64,000 nucleotides of DNA from Undibacterium parvum (lineage in GTDB: Bacteria > Pseudomonadota > Gammaproteobacteria > Burkholderiales > Burkholderiaceae_D). Of the stretch, positions 35,741 through 45,598 are shown piece by piece. Numbering within the stretch: the first letter of the stretch is position 1; every line of letters begins with the position of its first letter. Below the pieces are notes generated by a model. The model ran no database searches. It saw nothing but the letters and a program-made list of their open reading frames with translations, and had not been told where the DNA came from. The stretch lies in assembly GCF_003955735.1 (NCBI RefSeq), contig NZ_CP034464.1, forward strand, positions 2,418,001 through 2,482,000, given 5' to 3'. The position numbers and the translations under genes are program-made.

Positions 35741-35817
35741 GCCAGAGCGCATATTCCATGCGCTCTGCAGGCCGGCATGGCTGCGAACCCGCATGGAATA
35801 TGCGTGATAGCGCTGCT
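35741..35817. repeat. REP-like palindrome
   Basis: Arms GCGCATATTCCATGCG and CGCATGGAATATGCG with the second centre type (CTGCAGGCCGGCATGGCTGC). Confidence 0.85.
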
Positions 35818-35839
35818 CTTGGAATTTTTGAGTGCCAGC

Positions 35840-36020
35840 ATGTAACTGTTCAGCCCGCAATGAAAACTCCCTCGCCCGCTGGCGGGAGAGGGCAGGGGTG
35901 AGGGTGGTTGAGCAACGCTTGCTTCCAAATAAAGGATGCACTTAACGCGATGAAAAATCAAACATTGTGCAAATTTGAACTACCCTCATCCCAACCCTTC
36001 TCCCGCTAGCGGGAGAAGGG
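35840..36020. repeat. Composite inverted repeat with CTCCCGC/GCGGGAG ends, copy 1
   Basis: Left block CCCTCGCCCGCTGGCGGGAG plus GGGTGAGGGTGG is matched in reverse at the right by ACCCTCATCCCAACCC plus CTCCCGCTAGCGGGAG. The ~85-base middle is AT-rich. A second copy begins at 63841. The remaining gap to the phosphonate operon (36020-36308) shows only AT-rich promoter-like sequence. Confidence 0.8.
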
Positions 36021-36308
36021 CTTAGTATAGCGAGCTAAACAATTACGCCAGCATAAGGTTTGCGCAGACTAGGATAGCTTCAAAAACACGTAAGTCTGTT
36101 CTGCGCAGAGGTAGCGGCGTTTTGGTTTTTGTCTTTTGCTTTAGCCAGTTGAACTTAAGATGCTGGCGTTGCCGCCAGATCCCGTAATCACAGTTCGTTG
36201 ACATCAAGTGCAATAAGTCATCTAGACGTCACGATGATGTCACAATGCCTCTTTACAATTCGAAGCTCCGGTATCGCAGCGATACCATTTTACCCAAAGG
36301 AGTATTCG

Positions 36309-37328
36309 ATGCAATTCCCTACATTGTTGAAATCCATATCCTCACTGTTTTGCCTGGTCAGTCTTGCGGCCTCTGCCGAAACTAATTTGACGGTCTACAC
36401 CGCGCTGGAAGCCGATCAGTTGAAATCGTATCAGCGTCAATTTGAAACAGAATATCCGGATATAAAAATCCGTTGGGTGCGCGACTCCACCGGCATTATC
36501 ACCGCAAAATTATTAGCTGAAAAAGCTTCACCGCAAGCCGATGTGGTGTTGGGCGTTGCCGCTACCTCATTGCTGGTGCTGGAGAAAGAGGGCATGTTAC
36601 ATGCCTACGCACCGAAAGGCCTGGAAAAGCTGAACAAGCGTTTTGTCGACGACAGCACACCGCCAAGTTGGGTCGGTATGGATGTCTGGGGCGCGACCAT
36701 TTGTTTCAACACGGTCGAAGCTGGCAAGTTAGGTTTGAAGAAACCAGAGAGCTGGAAAGACTTACTCAAGCCAGAATATAAAGGCAAGATCGTCATGCCA
36801 AATCCGGCCTCCAGCGGCACCGGTTATTTTGATGTGAGTGGCTGGCTGACACAATTCGGTGAGAAAGACGGCTGGACCTATATGGATCAGTTGCATGTCA
36901 ATATTGCGCAGTACACGCATTCCGGTTCTAAGCCTTGCAAACAAGCCGCTAGTGGCGAATTCCCAATTGGTATCGCCTTTGAATATCGCGCTGCCAAGTT
37001 AAAAGACAGCGGTGCGCCAATTGATTTGATCTTCCCTAAGGAAGGCTTGGGTTGGGATGTGGAAGCGACCGGCATCATGAAAGGGACAAAAAATCTCGAG
37101 GCTGCACGCAAACTGGCTGATTGGTCTGCCTCTAAGTCTGCTAACGAATTATTTGCAAATAATTTTGCCATCGTGGCCTACCCAGGCATTGCCAAACATA
37201 ATCCACTTATTCCAGCTAACTACGAACAACTGCTAATCAAGCAGGATCTGAAATGGTCGGCGAATAACCGCGACCGCATTTTAGCCGAGTGGAACAAACG
37301 TTACGACGGCAAATCCGAACCTAAGTAA
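36309..37328 (+). CDS. 2-aminoethylphosphonate ABC transporter, substrate-binding protein
   Basis: Periplasmic binding protein of the iron/AEP group (TIGR03261 type), 339 residues with signal peptide ending at SLAASA. Features: LTVYTALEADQLKSYQRQFE, IRWVRDSTGIITAKLLAEK, VMPNPASSGTGYFDVSGWL. The ATG at 36309 follows AAAGGAG. It starts an operon with ATPase, permease, transaminase and hydrolase for 2-aminoethylphosphonate, which fixes its substrate. A hairpin and a MITE-like element separate it from the next gene, so it may be made in excess over the rest. Confidence 0.9.
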   Translation: MQFPTLLKSISSLFCLVSLAASAETNLTVYTALEADQLKSYQRQFETEYPDIKIRWVRDSTGIITAKLLAEKASPQADVVLGVAATSLLVLEKEGMLHAYAPKGLEKLNKRFVDDSTPPSWVGMDVWGATICFNTVEAGKLGLKKPESWKDLLKPEYKGKIVMPNPASSGTGYFDVSGWLTQFGEKDGWTYMDQLHVNIAQYTHSGSKPCKQAASGEFPIGIAFEYRAAKLKDSGAPIDLIFPKEGLGWDVEATGIMKGTKNLEAARKLADWSASKSANELFANNFAIVAYPGIAKHNPLIPANYEQLLIKQDLKWSANNRDRILAEWNKRYDGKSEPK

Positions 37329-37340
37329 GCTTTAAGAATG

Positions 37341-37370
37341 GCGTCCGGTCTATTTTTCCGGACGCATTAT
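37341..37370 (+). terminator. Stem-loop after the binding-protein gene
   Basis: GCGTCCGG and CCGGACGC around a nine-base loop, followed by ATTATTTTCC. It is probably a partial terminator inside the operon. Confidence 0.7.
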
Positions 37371-37377
37371 TTTCCTT

Positions 37378-37480
37378 AGGAGTTACGCAAAATTGCTCCG
37401 GCTAGGCGTACCGCCGAAGACAGTACTTTAGTACGGCAAGGCGGATACAACGACGCTGGGGCGGTTTTGCGTAAGTCCTA
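37378..37480. repeat. MITE-like inverted-repeat element, copy 2
   Basis: Inverted copy of 3924-4024, with better preserved ends (GTTACGCAAAATTGC and GCGGTTTTGCGTAAG). It sits inside the phosphonate operon and stops 16 bases before the HD-domain gene start. Confidence 0.8.
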
Positions 37481-37496
37481 TCTTTTTGAAATCAAT

Positions 37497-38063
37497 ATGA
37501 CTAAGCGTCTTTCTAGCGATCAAATCGTCGCGCTGTTTGAACAAGCGGGGACGCAGCTTTACGGCGGCGAAGCGATTACCCAGACCGAACATGCACTGCA
37601 GGCGGCCTGGCTGGCGGAGCAAGCTGGCGGTGACGACAACTTAGTGATCGCCTGTCTCTTGCACGATCTTGGCCACATGCTGTTTCAGCAAAGCGATGAT
37701 GAGCTGGCTGAGGGTAAGGATGACCTGCATCAGTTCAGAGTTGTGCCTTACTTGCGTGGACTACTACCGCCAGCGGTGATTGAGACGATACGCCTGCATG
37801 TGGATGCCAAGCGCTACTTGTGTCACCACCAGCCTGGCTACCTGGCTGAGCTATCCGAGGCATCGCAGCTGAGCCTGGCGCTGCAGGGTGGGGTCATGGA
37901 TGACAGTCAAGCCTGCGCCTTTATCGCTCAACCACAAGCCGGGTTAGCCATAGCATTGCGACGCTGCGACGACGCCGCCAAGGTATGCGGCCTGGTGGTT
38001 CCCCCTTTGACGCATTACCTGAACCGACTAAATAGCTTGATAGAAAAGACCGCTGCCACATGA
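37497..38063 (+). CDS. Phosphonate degradation-associated HD-domain protein (PhnZ-like)
   Basis: 188-residue HD-domain protein of the TIGR03276 group. Metal ligands are His32 (TEHALQAA), His56-Asp57 and His60 (LLHDLGHM), as in the di-iron oxygenase PhnZ, and the PhnZ-type Tyr/Glu pair is matched by Tyr22 and Glu25 (LYGGEAITQ). PhnZ cleaves 2-amino-1-hydroxyethylphosphonate oxidatively, but needs PhnY to make it, and no PhnY is seen here. The gene overlaps the ATPase gene by four bases. The start at 37497 lacks a clear ribosome site because of the element just upstream. Confidence 0.82.
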   Translation: MTKRLSSDQIVALFEQAGTQLYGGEAITQTEHALQAAWLAEQAGGDDNLVIACLLHDLGHMLFQQSDDELAEGKDDLHQFRVVPYLRGLLPPAVIETIRLHVDAKRYLCHHQPGYLAELSEASQLSLALQGGVMDDSQACAFIAQPQAGLAIALRRCDDAAKVCGLVVPPLTHYLNRLNSLIEKTAAT

Positions 38064-39154
38064 ATATGGATCACGCACTATCGCCCAACGATGCGCCAGA
38101 CAGTTGGCTGCGCATCTCGAATATCAGCAAGCATTTCGGTGCATTTAAGGCGCTGCACGATATCAATCTGAATATCCGGAAAGGCGAATTCGTTTGCCTG
38201 CTAGGACCTTCCGGCTGCGGCAAGACCACTCTGCTGCGTATCATTGCAGGGCTGGAGGTGCAGGACTCCGGTAGCTTGTTTATGGGCAGCAGTGAGATCG
38301 GCAATCTGCCGCCCGCCAAGCGTAATTACGGCATCGTGTTTCAATCCTATGCGCTATTCCCGAATTTAACGGTGGCCCAGAATATAGGTTATGCATTACG
38401 TCAGAGTCGTAGCCACAAGACCCAGAGGGTCAATGAATTACTTGATTTGATAGACTTAAATGGCATAGAAAATCGCTATCCGGCTGAGCTCTCTGGCGGT
38501 CAGCAACAAAGGGTTGCCTTAGCCCGCGCGCTGGCCACTTCGCCTAGCCTGTTGCTGCTGGACGAGCCGCTATCCGCCCTGGATGCAAAAGTACGTGAAC
38601 GACTACGTCAAGAGCTGCGTCGCTTACAACAAAAGCTCGGTGTGACCACGATTATGGTCACGCATGATCAGGATGAGGCGATGAGTATTGCCGATACCGT
38701 GGTGGTCATGAGTAAGGGGCAGATTGAGCAGATTGGTAGTCCGGAGCAAATCTATCGCGATCCGGCTTCGCATTTTGTCGCTGATTTCGTCGGGCGTGCC
38801 AACTGGTTGCCGCTATGCCGTTCGGCGCATGGCGTGGCTACTCTGGCTGGCCTGCCTATCAAAGTAGAGCTGCCGCCCGGTGCGGATAAAGCCAGTCTAT
38901 TTTGCCGTCCGGAAGACGTAAAAATCGAAACCCATTGGCATGCTGGAACAGACTCCATGATGGCGATCGTCGACCGGGTTGATTTTCATGGCGGACTAAG
39001 ACGCGCCAGCTTATCGCTATGCGTGGATCGTGCCATGTCTATCTTTGCCGATGTCGGGCCAAATGATGCCGGCTACGCCACACTAGAACCGGGGCGCCGG
39101 GTTCCTGTCAGCCTTCCTGCACACAAAGTCCGTGTGTTTGCGGTGGCCTCATGA
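38060..39154 (+). CDS. 2-aminoethylphosphonate ABC transporter, ATP-binding protein
   Basis: 364-residue ATPase: Walker A GPSGCGKTT (residues 49-57), Q-loop FQSYALFPNLTV, signature LSGGQQQRVALARA, Walker B LLLLDEPLSALD, H-loop MVTHDQDEA, and a C-terminal TOBE-like regulatory domain. Matches the TIGR03258 type. It overlaps both the HD-protein gene before it and the permease gene behind it by four bases, showing translational coupling. Confidence 0.9.
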   Translation: MNMDHALSPNDAPDSWLRISNISKHFGAFKALHDINLNIRKGEFVCLLGPSGCGKTTLLRIIAGLEVQDSGSLFMGSSEIGNLPPAKRNYGIVFQSYALFPNLTVAQNIGYALRQSRSHKTQRVNELLDLIDLNGIENRYPAELSGGQQQRVALARALATSPSLLLLDEPLSALDAKVRERLRQELRRLQQKLGVTTIMVTHDQDEAMSIADTVVVMSKGQIEQIGSPEQIYRDPASHFVADFVGRANWLPLCRSAHGVATLAGLPIKVELPPGADKASLFCRPEDVKIETHWHAGTDSMMAIVDRVDFHGGLRRASLSLCVDRAMSIFADVGPNDAGYATLEPGRRVPVSLPAHKVRVFAVAS

Positions 39155-40878
39155 GGATGGCTGCCATCACTACGATTTTATCGTCCAGACCGCGTTTGTC
39201 GGCGTTCCGCAGTGCTGACGAAAAGCTCGCCGTCTGGCTGCTTGCGGGTCTCGCTTTACTGATGCTGATCTTCATCGCTGCGCCCTTGTTAAGCATGTTC
39301 AGTATGAGCACGCAAGCGCGCGATGGTGCCTACATAGGACTGGCGAATTGGGCGGCGCTACTGGCCGAACCAAGACTGCGGGTCGCGGCTGGCAATAGCA
39401 TTGCATTGGGGCTGGCGACGCTGGCCATAGTGCTGCCGTTGGCACTGGCTTTCGCCTTCGCCTTGACGCGTAGCCGCATGGCTGGACGCAAGGTCTTTAG
39501 ATTGATTGCCTTGGCACCGATGCTGGCACCTTCTTTAATGCCAGCGATTTCTCTGGTGTATTTGTTTGGTAACCAGGGCTTGTTAAAAAGTTGGATGGCG
39601 GGCGCTACAATTTATGGCCCTATCGGTATCGTGTTAGGCGAAGTTTTTTATACGTTTCCGCATGCTTTGTTGATATTAACGGCGGCGTTGAGTGTCAGTG
39701 ACAGCCGCTTGTATGAGGCGGCAGAAACACTCGGTGCCAGTAAATTTCGTCGTTTTATCACGGTGACGCTGCCCAATGCCCGTTATGGGCTGGTGTCCGC
39801 CGCGATGGTGGTGTTTACGCTGGTGGTTACCGATTTCGGCATCCCGAAAGTCATCGGTGGACAGATGAATGTCTTGTCGCTAGAGGCCTATAAACAGGTC
39901 ATCGGTCAGCAAAATTTTAGTAAAGGCGCGGTCATCGGGGTCTTATTGCTGTTGCCGGCGGTATTGAGTTTTATGGTTGAACGCTGGTTGTCGCGCCATC
40001 GTAGCGGCCAAATGAGTGGTCGCTCCGTGGTGTATCAGCCGCGCGAAAATCGTATGCGTGATGGGATTTTAGCGCTGCTGTGCTTGCTGGTGTCGGTGTT
40101 TCTCTTGGCTTTACTCGGGGTAGGCTGTGTCGCCGCATTTATAAAAATGTGGCCTTACGACATGAGCTTTACCTGGTCGCATTTCGATTTCGATCAATTG
40201 GATGGCGGTGGCTGGCAAGCCTTCTATAACAGTATGCGCATGGCCATGCTGGTGACAATATTTGGTACAGCAGCTATTTTTGTCAGCGCCTATTTAGTTG
40301 AAAAACTACCAGTGCCAGGCAGCATGGTGGCGACCATACGCAGCCTGGCCTTGTTGCCGATGGCGGTGCCAGGTTTGGTACTTGGGCTAGGCTATGTGCT
40401 GTTTTTCAACGCGCCTGGCAATCCTCTGCATTTTTTGTATGGAAGCATGAGCTTGATGGTGCTTGCCACGATTGCCCATTTCTATACCACTGCCCATCTA
40501 ACACTTAGCACTTCATTGCGCCAGCTTGATGGCGAAATTGAGGCAGTCGCGCGCAGTTTGCAGCGCCCCTGGTGGCACACGTTTGTGCGTGTGAGCTTAC
40601 CAATGAGCCTGCCCGCCGTGTTGGACGTGGCGCGTTATTTGTTCATTTCCAGTATGACGACGGTCAGCTGTGTCATTTTTTTGTACACCCCAGATACGGT
40701 ACTTGCCGCGCTGGCGATCCTGAATATGGATGATGCTGGCGATACCGCGGCCGCGGCCGCTATGGCAACCCTGATCGTCATCAGTTCATTGCTGGTCACG
40801 CTACTGATGAATGGCGCTGGCTGGTGGCTCAGTCATAAAGGCCAGGCTTGGCGCAACTTGTCGCAACTTCGCCGGTAA
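39151..40878 (+). CDS. 2-aminoethylphosphonate ABC transporter, fused permease
   Basis: 575-residue membrane protein with two binding-protein-dependent permease domains in one chain, as in FbpB-like iron transporters and the TIGR03262 AEP permease. Each half has about six helices and an EAA loop: YEAAETLGASKFRRFITVTLPNA in the first and a diverged EIEAVARSLQRPWWHTFVRVSLP in the second. It pairs with the upstream ATPase to import 2-aminoethylphosphonate across the inner membrane. Confidence 0.9.
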   Translation: MRMAAITTILSSRPRLSAFRSADEKLAVWLLAGLALLMLIFIAAPLLSMFSMSTQARDGAYIGLANWAALLAEPRLRVAAGNSIALGLATLAIVLPLALAFAFALTRSRMAGRKVFRLIALAPMLAPSLMPAISLVYLFGNQGLLKSWMAGATIYGPIGIVLGEVFYTFPHALLILTAALSVSDSRLYEAAETLGASKFRRFITVTLPNARYGLVSAAMVVFTLVVTDFGIPKVIGGQMNVLSLEAYKQVIGQQNFSKGAVIGVLLLLPAVLSFMVERWLSRHRSGQMSGRSVVYQPRENRMRDGILALLCLLVSVFLLALLGVGCVAAFIKMWPYDMSFTWSHFDFDQLDGGGWQAFYNSMRMAMLVTIFGTAAIFVSAYLVEKLPVPGSMVATIRSLALLPMAVPGLVLGLGYVLFFNAPGNPLHFLYGSMSLMVLATIAHFYTTAHLTLSTSLRQLDGEIEAVARSLQRPWWHTFVRVSLPMSLPAVLDVARYLFISSMTTVSCVIFLYTPDTVLAALAILNMDDAGDTAAAAAMATLIVISSLLVTLLMNGAGWWLSHKGQAWRNLSQLRR

Positions 40879-40921
40879 ACATTAAATTCTCATTCCACAA
40901 CTATTTTTTTAAAGGTTTAGC

Positions 40922-42022
40922 ATGCGTGATGCCCTACTGCTTACTCCCGGTCCACTCACTACCAGCCTGGCAACCAAGACCGCCATGTTGCACGATTGGG
41001 GTTCATGGGACAGTAATTTTAATGCCCTGACCGCCTCCTTACGTCAGCGCTTAGTGGCGCTCATCGATGGTGGCGAGCACTATACTTGCGTGCCTTTGCA
41101 AGGTTCAGGCACCTTTGCGGTGGAAGCAGCAATCGGTACTCTGATGCCGCGCGATGGAAAATTGCTCTGTCTGGTCAATGGTGCCTATGGCAAACGCATC
41201 GCCCAGCTCACAGAAATAATCGGGCGCCAGGTCAGCGTATTGGATTTCGGCGAAACCGCAGCGGTCGATCCTGCCAGGGTCGCCGAAGCTTTAGTCAGCG
41301 ACCCGCAGATCACGCATGTCGCCGTGGTCTATTGCGAAACCAGCACAGGCATACTCAATCCTATCACTGCCATTTCTGAAGTGGTCGCGGCAGCTGGTAA
41401 AAAATTGATCATTGATGCCATGAGTGCTTTCGGAGCGCTGCCTTTATCGGCCAACAACTTAGACTTTGATGCCGTGATCGCCTCCAGCAACAAGTGCCTG
41501 GAAGGTGTGCCGGGTATGGGTTTTGTACTTTGCAAAACTGCTGCGCTGGAACAGGCCAGCGGCCAGGCACATTCGCTGTCGCTCGATCTGTATCAACAAT
41601 GGCGGTATATGGAACAGACTGGGCAATGGCGCTACACACCACCGACGCATGTGATGGCCGCCTTGATGGTGGCGCTCGATCAGTTTGATGCAGAAGGCGG
41701 CAGAGTTGCGCGATTGGCGCGCTACAGCGCCAATTGCCAGACCCTGATTCAAGGTTTGCAAGAGCAGGGATTACAGAGTTTTTTACCTGAAGAGTTGCAG
41801 GCTCCTATCATCGTGACGGTGCATGCACCGGCGCATCCGAACTGGAATTTCAGTGAGTTTTACCAATTGACCAAAGAGCGGGGCGTGATCCTTTATCCGG
41901 GTAAATTGACTTCGGCCGAGACTTTTAGAATCGGCTGTATCGGTGCGCTAGGCCAGGCCGAAATGCAGATCGCGCTCGATGCGATCGCGCATGCCTTGAA
42001 AAAAATGGATATCTGTCTTTAA
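40922..42022 (+). CDS. phnW: 2-aminoethylphosphonate--pyruvate transaminase
   Basis: 366-residue fold-type I PLP aminotransferase that converts 2-aminoethylphosphonate plus pyruvate to phosphonoacetaldehyde plus alanine. The start [34 protein letters not shown] and the PLP lysine Lys191 in [15 protein letters not shown] are diagnostic of PhnW. It is followed after 26 bases by phnX, the next step. Confidence 0.94.
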   Translation: MRDALLLTPGPLTTSLATKTAMLHDWGSWDSNFNALTASLRQRLVALIDGGEHYTCVPLQGSGTFAVEAAIGTLMPRDGKLLCLVNGAYGKRIAQLTEIIGRQVSVLDFGETAAVDPARVAEALVSDPQITHVAVVYCETSTGILNPITAISEVVAAAGKKLIIDAMSAFGALPLSANNLDFDAVIASSNKCLEGVPGMGFVLCKTAALEQASGQAHSLSLDLYQQWRYMEQTGQWRYTPPTHVMAALMVALDQFDAEGGRVARLARYSANCQTLIQGLQEQGLQSFLPEELQAPIIVTVHAPAHPNWNFSEFYQLTKERGVILYPGKLTSAETFRIGCIGALGQAEMQIALDAIAHALKKMDICL

Positions 42023-42048
42023 TACTTTTTATTTTATCGCTTACCAAC

Positions 42049-42897
42049 ATGACTCTCAACACGACAAACTATCGCTACCAACGCAACTACCAAGGCCCGG
42101 TACGTGCCGTTATTTTCGACTGGGCTGGCACCCTGGTGGACTACGGTTCCTTTGCACCGACTCAGGTTCTGATCGACGCCTTCGCCGGCTTCGAAGTCAC
42201 GGTAAGCTTGGACGAAGCCCGCATTCCTATGGGGCTGGCCAAATGGGATCACATCCAGGCACTCGGCAAGCAAAGTGGGGTAGCCCAGCGTTGGCAGCAG
42301 CGTTATGGCCGTGCCATGAGCGACGCCGACGTCGATGCCCTGTATGCCGCTTTCCTGCCCTTACAAATCGAGCGCGTCGCTGCGTATTCCGATCTGATAC
42401 CCGGCACATTAGCGGTCCTGGCGCAACTGAAAGCACGCGATATCGCTATTGGTTCCTGTTCAGGTTATCCGCGCGTGGTGATGGATAAACTGCTGGCGCA
42501 CGCGGCCTCGCAAGGTCTGACGGTAGCGCATGCGGTGGCCACTGATGATCTGAAAGCGGGTGGCCGCCCTGGGCCCTGGATGGCGCTGGCCAATCTAATC
42601 GAACTCGGTATCGGTGATGTACGCGCTTGCGTTAAGGTTGATGACACGCTGCCCGGCATAGAAGAAGGTCTGGCCGCTGGCATGTGGACCGTAGGCTTGT
42701 CGCTGTCCGGCAATGAAAACGGATTGACTTTGGCCGAGATGGATCAATTATCGGCAGATCAAACGGCCGCAAGACGCAATGCCGCCGCTAATCGACTGGC
42801 ACGCGCCGGTGCGCATTATGTGATCGATAGTATCGCCGATCTACCCGCCGTCATCGATCTGATCGAAGCGCGTATGGCGCAAGGCGATCGACCTTGA
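42049..42897 (+). CDS. phnX: Phosphonoacetaldehyde hydrolase (phosphonatase)
   Basis: 282-residue HAD enzyme that splits phosphonoacetaldehyde to acetaldehyde and phosphate. Nucleophile Asp24 in [13 protein letters not shown]; the Schiff-base lysine Lys65 in MGLAKWDH is specific for phosphonatases. C-terminal HAD acids are seen in [13 protein letters not shown]. Its stop overlaps the TTG start of the following oxidoreductase gene. Confidence 0.95.
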   Translation: MTLNTTNYRYQRNYQGPVRAVIFDWAGTLVDYGSFAPTQVLIDAFAGFEVTVSLDEARIPMGLAKWDHIQALGKQSGVAQRWQQRYGRAMSDADVDALYAAFLPLQIERVAAYSDLIPGTLAVLAQLKARDIAIGSCSGYPRVVMDKLLAHAASQGLTVAHAVATDDLKAGGRPGPWMALANLIELGIGDVRACVKVDDTLPGIEEGLAAGMWTVGLSLSGNENGLTLAEMDQLSADQTAARRNAAANRLARAGAHYVIDSIADLPAVIDLIEARMAQGDRP

Positions 42898-44006
42898 ATC
42901 AGTGCAAACATAGAGTCGCCATTGTCGGCGCTGGCATCGTCGGGCTAGCGCATGCCTGGGCCGCTAGCCTGCGCGGTGATACGGTCACGGTGTATGAGCG
43001 TGAGGATCGCGCTAGCGGTGCCTCGGTGCGTAATTTCGGGCTGGGGTTGGTGCTAGGGCAGCCCAGTGGCGACTTGTTCGAACTGGCGCAACAAAGCCGC
43101 AGCATGTGGCTGGAATTTTTGACAGAAAGCGGATGCTGGCACAAGGCACAGGGTAGCCTGGTGGTGGCACGCAGCCGCACAGAGTTGGACGTGCTGGAGG
43201 CTTTTCAGCATGAGCGAGGCAGTTACTACGGTAGCAAACTGCTGGGGCCAGCAGGCGTCGCCGCACAGCATGCGCATGGCCTAGGCGGATTATTCAGTGG
43301 CAGCGAAATTGCGCTAGACGCACGTCAGGCCATCGCCATGTTGGCGGATTGGTTAGCGGTACGCCACGGTGTCATTTTCCAGTACGGGGTGCAAGTGAAC
43401 CGCATAGATTTGCCGCGCATACAGACTAGTCGCGGGGTAGACGCGGCGGATGAAGTGGTTGTGTGTTCTGGGCATGATTTCAAGACTTTGTATCCTAGTC
43501 AATTTGCTGCGCTAGGTATTCGTCAGTGTGCCTTGCAAATGCAGCGGGTCGTCAACCCGGGGATAAGCCTAGGCCCGACTCTCATGACAGGCTTATCGAC
43601 GCTGCATTATGGCGCTTTTACTGAGTGCCCGGCGCTCGCCGATCGCCTGGCGGCATTGCGGCGCGAAGTGGCACAAAGCCATCCTGCGCTACTGACACAC
43701 GGTATCCATTTGATCGTGCAACAAGTCGGGGATAGCGGGGATCTGATCATCGGTGACTCGCATGCCGTGGCTGAATCGGTGTCGCCATTCAATCAGGCTG
43801 AGATTGATACGATCATCCTCCAGCTGGCGCAAGATCTCTTGCAAAAACCTTTAGAGGTGAGAGAGCGCTGGCAAGGTGTGTATGCCAGTGGCCCCCGTCC
43901 TTATGAAGTTTTACAGGTGGCAGAATCGGTGCAGGCGGTGGCTATCACTAGCGGTATCGGCATGAGCATTGCATTTGCGCTGGCGCGGCGCAATCTTTTT
44001 CCTTAA
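42894..44006 (+). CDS. TIGR03364-type FAD-dependent oxidoreductase of phosphonate loci
   Basis: 370-residue DAO-family flavoprotein. The FAD motif is [17 protein letters not shown], followed by [17 protein letters not shown] and the C-terminal [11 protein letters not shown] segment. The family is found with phnW/phnX-type genes and is related to glycine oxidase; it may oxidise the amine of an aminophosphonate. The start appears to be TTG at 42894 overlapping the phnX stop (TTGA); no ATG lies before the FAD motif. Confidence 0.85.
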   Translation: MNQCKHRVAIVGAGIVGLAHAWAASLRGDTVTVYEREDRASGASVRNFGLGLVLGQPSGDLFELAQQSRSMWLEFLTESGCWHKAQGSLVVARSRTELDVLEAFQHERGSYYGSKLLGPAGVAAQHAHGLGGLFSGSEIALDARQAIAMLADWLAVRHGVIFQYGVQVNRIDLPRIQTSRGVDAADEVVVCSGHDFKTLYPSQFAALGIRQCALQMQRVVNPGISLGPTLMTGLSTLHYGAFTECPALADRLAALRREVAQSHPALLTHGIHLIVQQVGDSGDLIIGDSHAVAESVSPFNQAEIDTIILQLAQDLLQKPLEVRERWQGVYASGPRPYEVLQVAESVQAVAITSGIGMSIAFALARRNLFP

Positions 44007-44009
44007 GCT

Positions 44010-44756
44010 ATGTCAGAATTGCGCATGAATCAAAATAACATCATCCGTAGTGCAGGCGTGAGCGTCTGGCGGCAAATTGAAGAGGCGCTTAGTGCCGATA
44101 TTCTGGCCGGCCATTTACATCATCGCTTACCCAATGAAACCGCTTTAGCCGAACGCTTCAACGTTAACCGGCACACGGTGCGACAAGCGATCAAAGCGCT
44201 GGTAGAGCGCGGCATGGTCGATGTGCAGCACGGTAAAGGCACCTTTGTGCGGGAAGACCTGATCGATTATCAAGTCGGCCGTCGTACCCGCCTGGCGCAC
44301 AGTGTCGCCAATGCGCGCCGGGTTGGCGTTAGTCAGGTGCTGCATTGGTCGACGCTACTGGCAAGTGCAGAGCTACGCCAATTACTCGATCTGCCAGCGC
44401 AAGCCAGCGTGCTGTGCGTAGAGACGCTAGACGTGGTCGATGACAAGGTGATCGGCGTGTGTACCCAGTATTTTCCATTACCGCGCTTCGCCGGACTAGC
44501 CGAACTGTATGCCAAAAACGGCATCACCCATCTCGCCTTAGAACAATTTGGCATTTTACAATTTCAACGTCGCATGAGCCGGGTCACGGCGCGTATGCCG
44601 AGTAAGGAAGTGGCTCAGCAACTCGGTCAGCCCAGCGCCTTGCCGATACTGTATGTTGAAACTGTCTACGTCGATGAAGATGCGGTCCCCATCGAATACG
44701 GGATTTCGCGTTTTTGCAGCACGGCGGTACAGGTTGTGATTGAGCCGGTTGCTTGA
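44010..44756 (+). CDS. GntR/HutC-family regulator of phosphonate genes (PhnF-like)
   Basis: 248 residues: N-terminal GntR winged helix (VWRQIEEALSADILAGHLHHRLPNE, ERFNVNRHTVRQAIKALVERG, VQHGKGTFV) and a C-terminal UTRA effector domain (LCVETLDVVDDKVIGVCTQYFPL, PIEYGISRFC). It resembles PhnF-type regulators (TIGR02325). It starts three bases after the oxidoreductase gene, so it is the last gene of the operon and likely controls it in response to a phosphonate or intermediate. Confidence 0.87.
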   Translation: MSELRMNQNNIIRSAGVSVWRQIEEALSADILAGHLHHRLPNETALAERFNVNRHTVRQAIKALVERGMVDVQHGKGTFVREDLIDYQVGRRTRLAHSVANARRVGVSQVLHWSTLLASAELRQLLDLPAQASVLCVETLDVVDDKVIGVCTQYFPLPRFAGLAELYAKNGITHLALEQFGILQFQRRMSRVTARMPSKEVAQQLGQPSALPILYVETVYVDEDAVPIEYGISRFCSTAVQVVIEPVA

Positions 44757-44828
44757 GACTAGCAACGTAGCCGCAGACCGTCAAAAATACCACTGAGCCG
44801 CAGGATAAAAATTCTAAAAACCAAGCAC

Positions 44829-44906
44829 GCCAGCACGCATATTCCACGCGGCCTGCAGGCCGGCATGGCTGCAAACCCGCATGGAATATGCGCGATAGCG
44901 GTGCTG
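44829..44906. repeat. REP-like palindrome
   Basis: Arms CGCATATTCCACGCGG and CCGCATGGAATATGCG with the second centre type, between the convergent PhnF-like and NnrU genes. Confidence 0.82.
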
Positions 44907-44954
44907 ATTTTTTAAATATCCTTACCTCACTAGACAGTCGCGCTTAAAAAACCG

Positions 44955-45533
44955 TCAGGCGAATGGCCGCACCCCAATCAGCCATGCGTGACCGTAAAGG
45001 GAAAACCATATAAAGGCCGCCAGCGCGATGACGATGACCAGCACATCGCGGCCGATGCCGAGCGCCGGATAGCTGATGCCTGCTAAGCGGTCACGGCGGC
45101 GTGATACCGCAAAATCGGCAATCGCCCAGATCAGAAACGATCCAAAAAGTACCAGGTCAGCGAGCGTCCCATTCGTCAGCAAATGGGCGAAGGCCCAGGT
45201 CTTAGTCGCGACCAGCATAGGGTGGCCGAGCATCGTCTTGAGGCGATTTCCTGGCACATAGGCGGCAACCAAAAATAGAAAGGCCAATAGCATCAGCGCC
45301 GCTGCCAGATGGCGGCCCCAGCTTGGCGGCGTCCATAAAATCAGCGGGCTAGACCGCGCCAGCCCGAAACCCCAAATAATCAATAAGAAACCTGTCGCAG
45401 ACAAACTAGCGTACAGGCCTTTCCAGGGCATGGCCCCCATGCGTTGCATCTGTGTCGAGCGCCAGCCGTCAGCGAAGATACGGATAGAGTGGACGCCGAG
45501 AAAAAGAATGAGTCCTGCAATAAGTATGATCAT
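44955..45533 (-). CDS. NnrU family membrane protein
   Basis: 192-residue inner-membrane protein with about five helices. NnrU signatures: LILFLGVHSIRIFADGWR at the start and GHPMLVATKTWAFAHLLTNGTLADLVLFGSFLIWAI. NnrU was described near nitrite/NO reductase genes in denitrifiers and resembles isoprenylcysteine methyltransferase-like membrane proteins; its activity is unclear. Here it lies apart from the NO genes at 17-23 kb, and no NsrR-type box is seen before it. Confidence 0.82.
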   Translation of the reverse strand: MIILIAGLILFLGVHSIRIFADGWRSTQMQRMGAMPWKGLYASLSATGFLLIIWGFGLARSSPLILWTPPSWGRHLAAALMLLAFLFLVAAYVPGNRLKTMLGHPMLVATKTWAFAHLLTNGTLADLVLFGSFLIWAIADFAVSRRRDRLAGISYPALGIGRDVLVIVIALAAFIWFSLYGHAWLIGVRPFA

Positions 45534-45598
45534 GCTAGTTGCCCTGGTTGTGCTGCAATCATTGTTGATCGAAAATTAAAAATATTTTTGCCGTCTCT

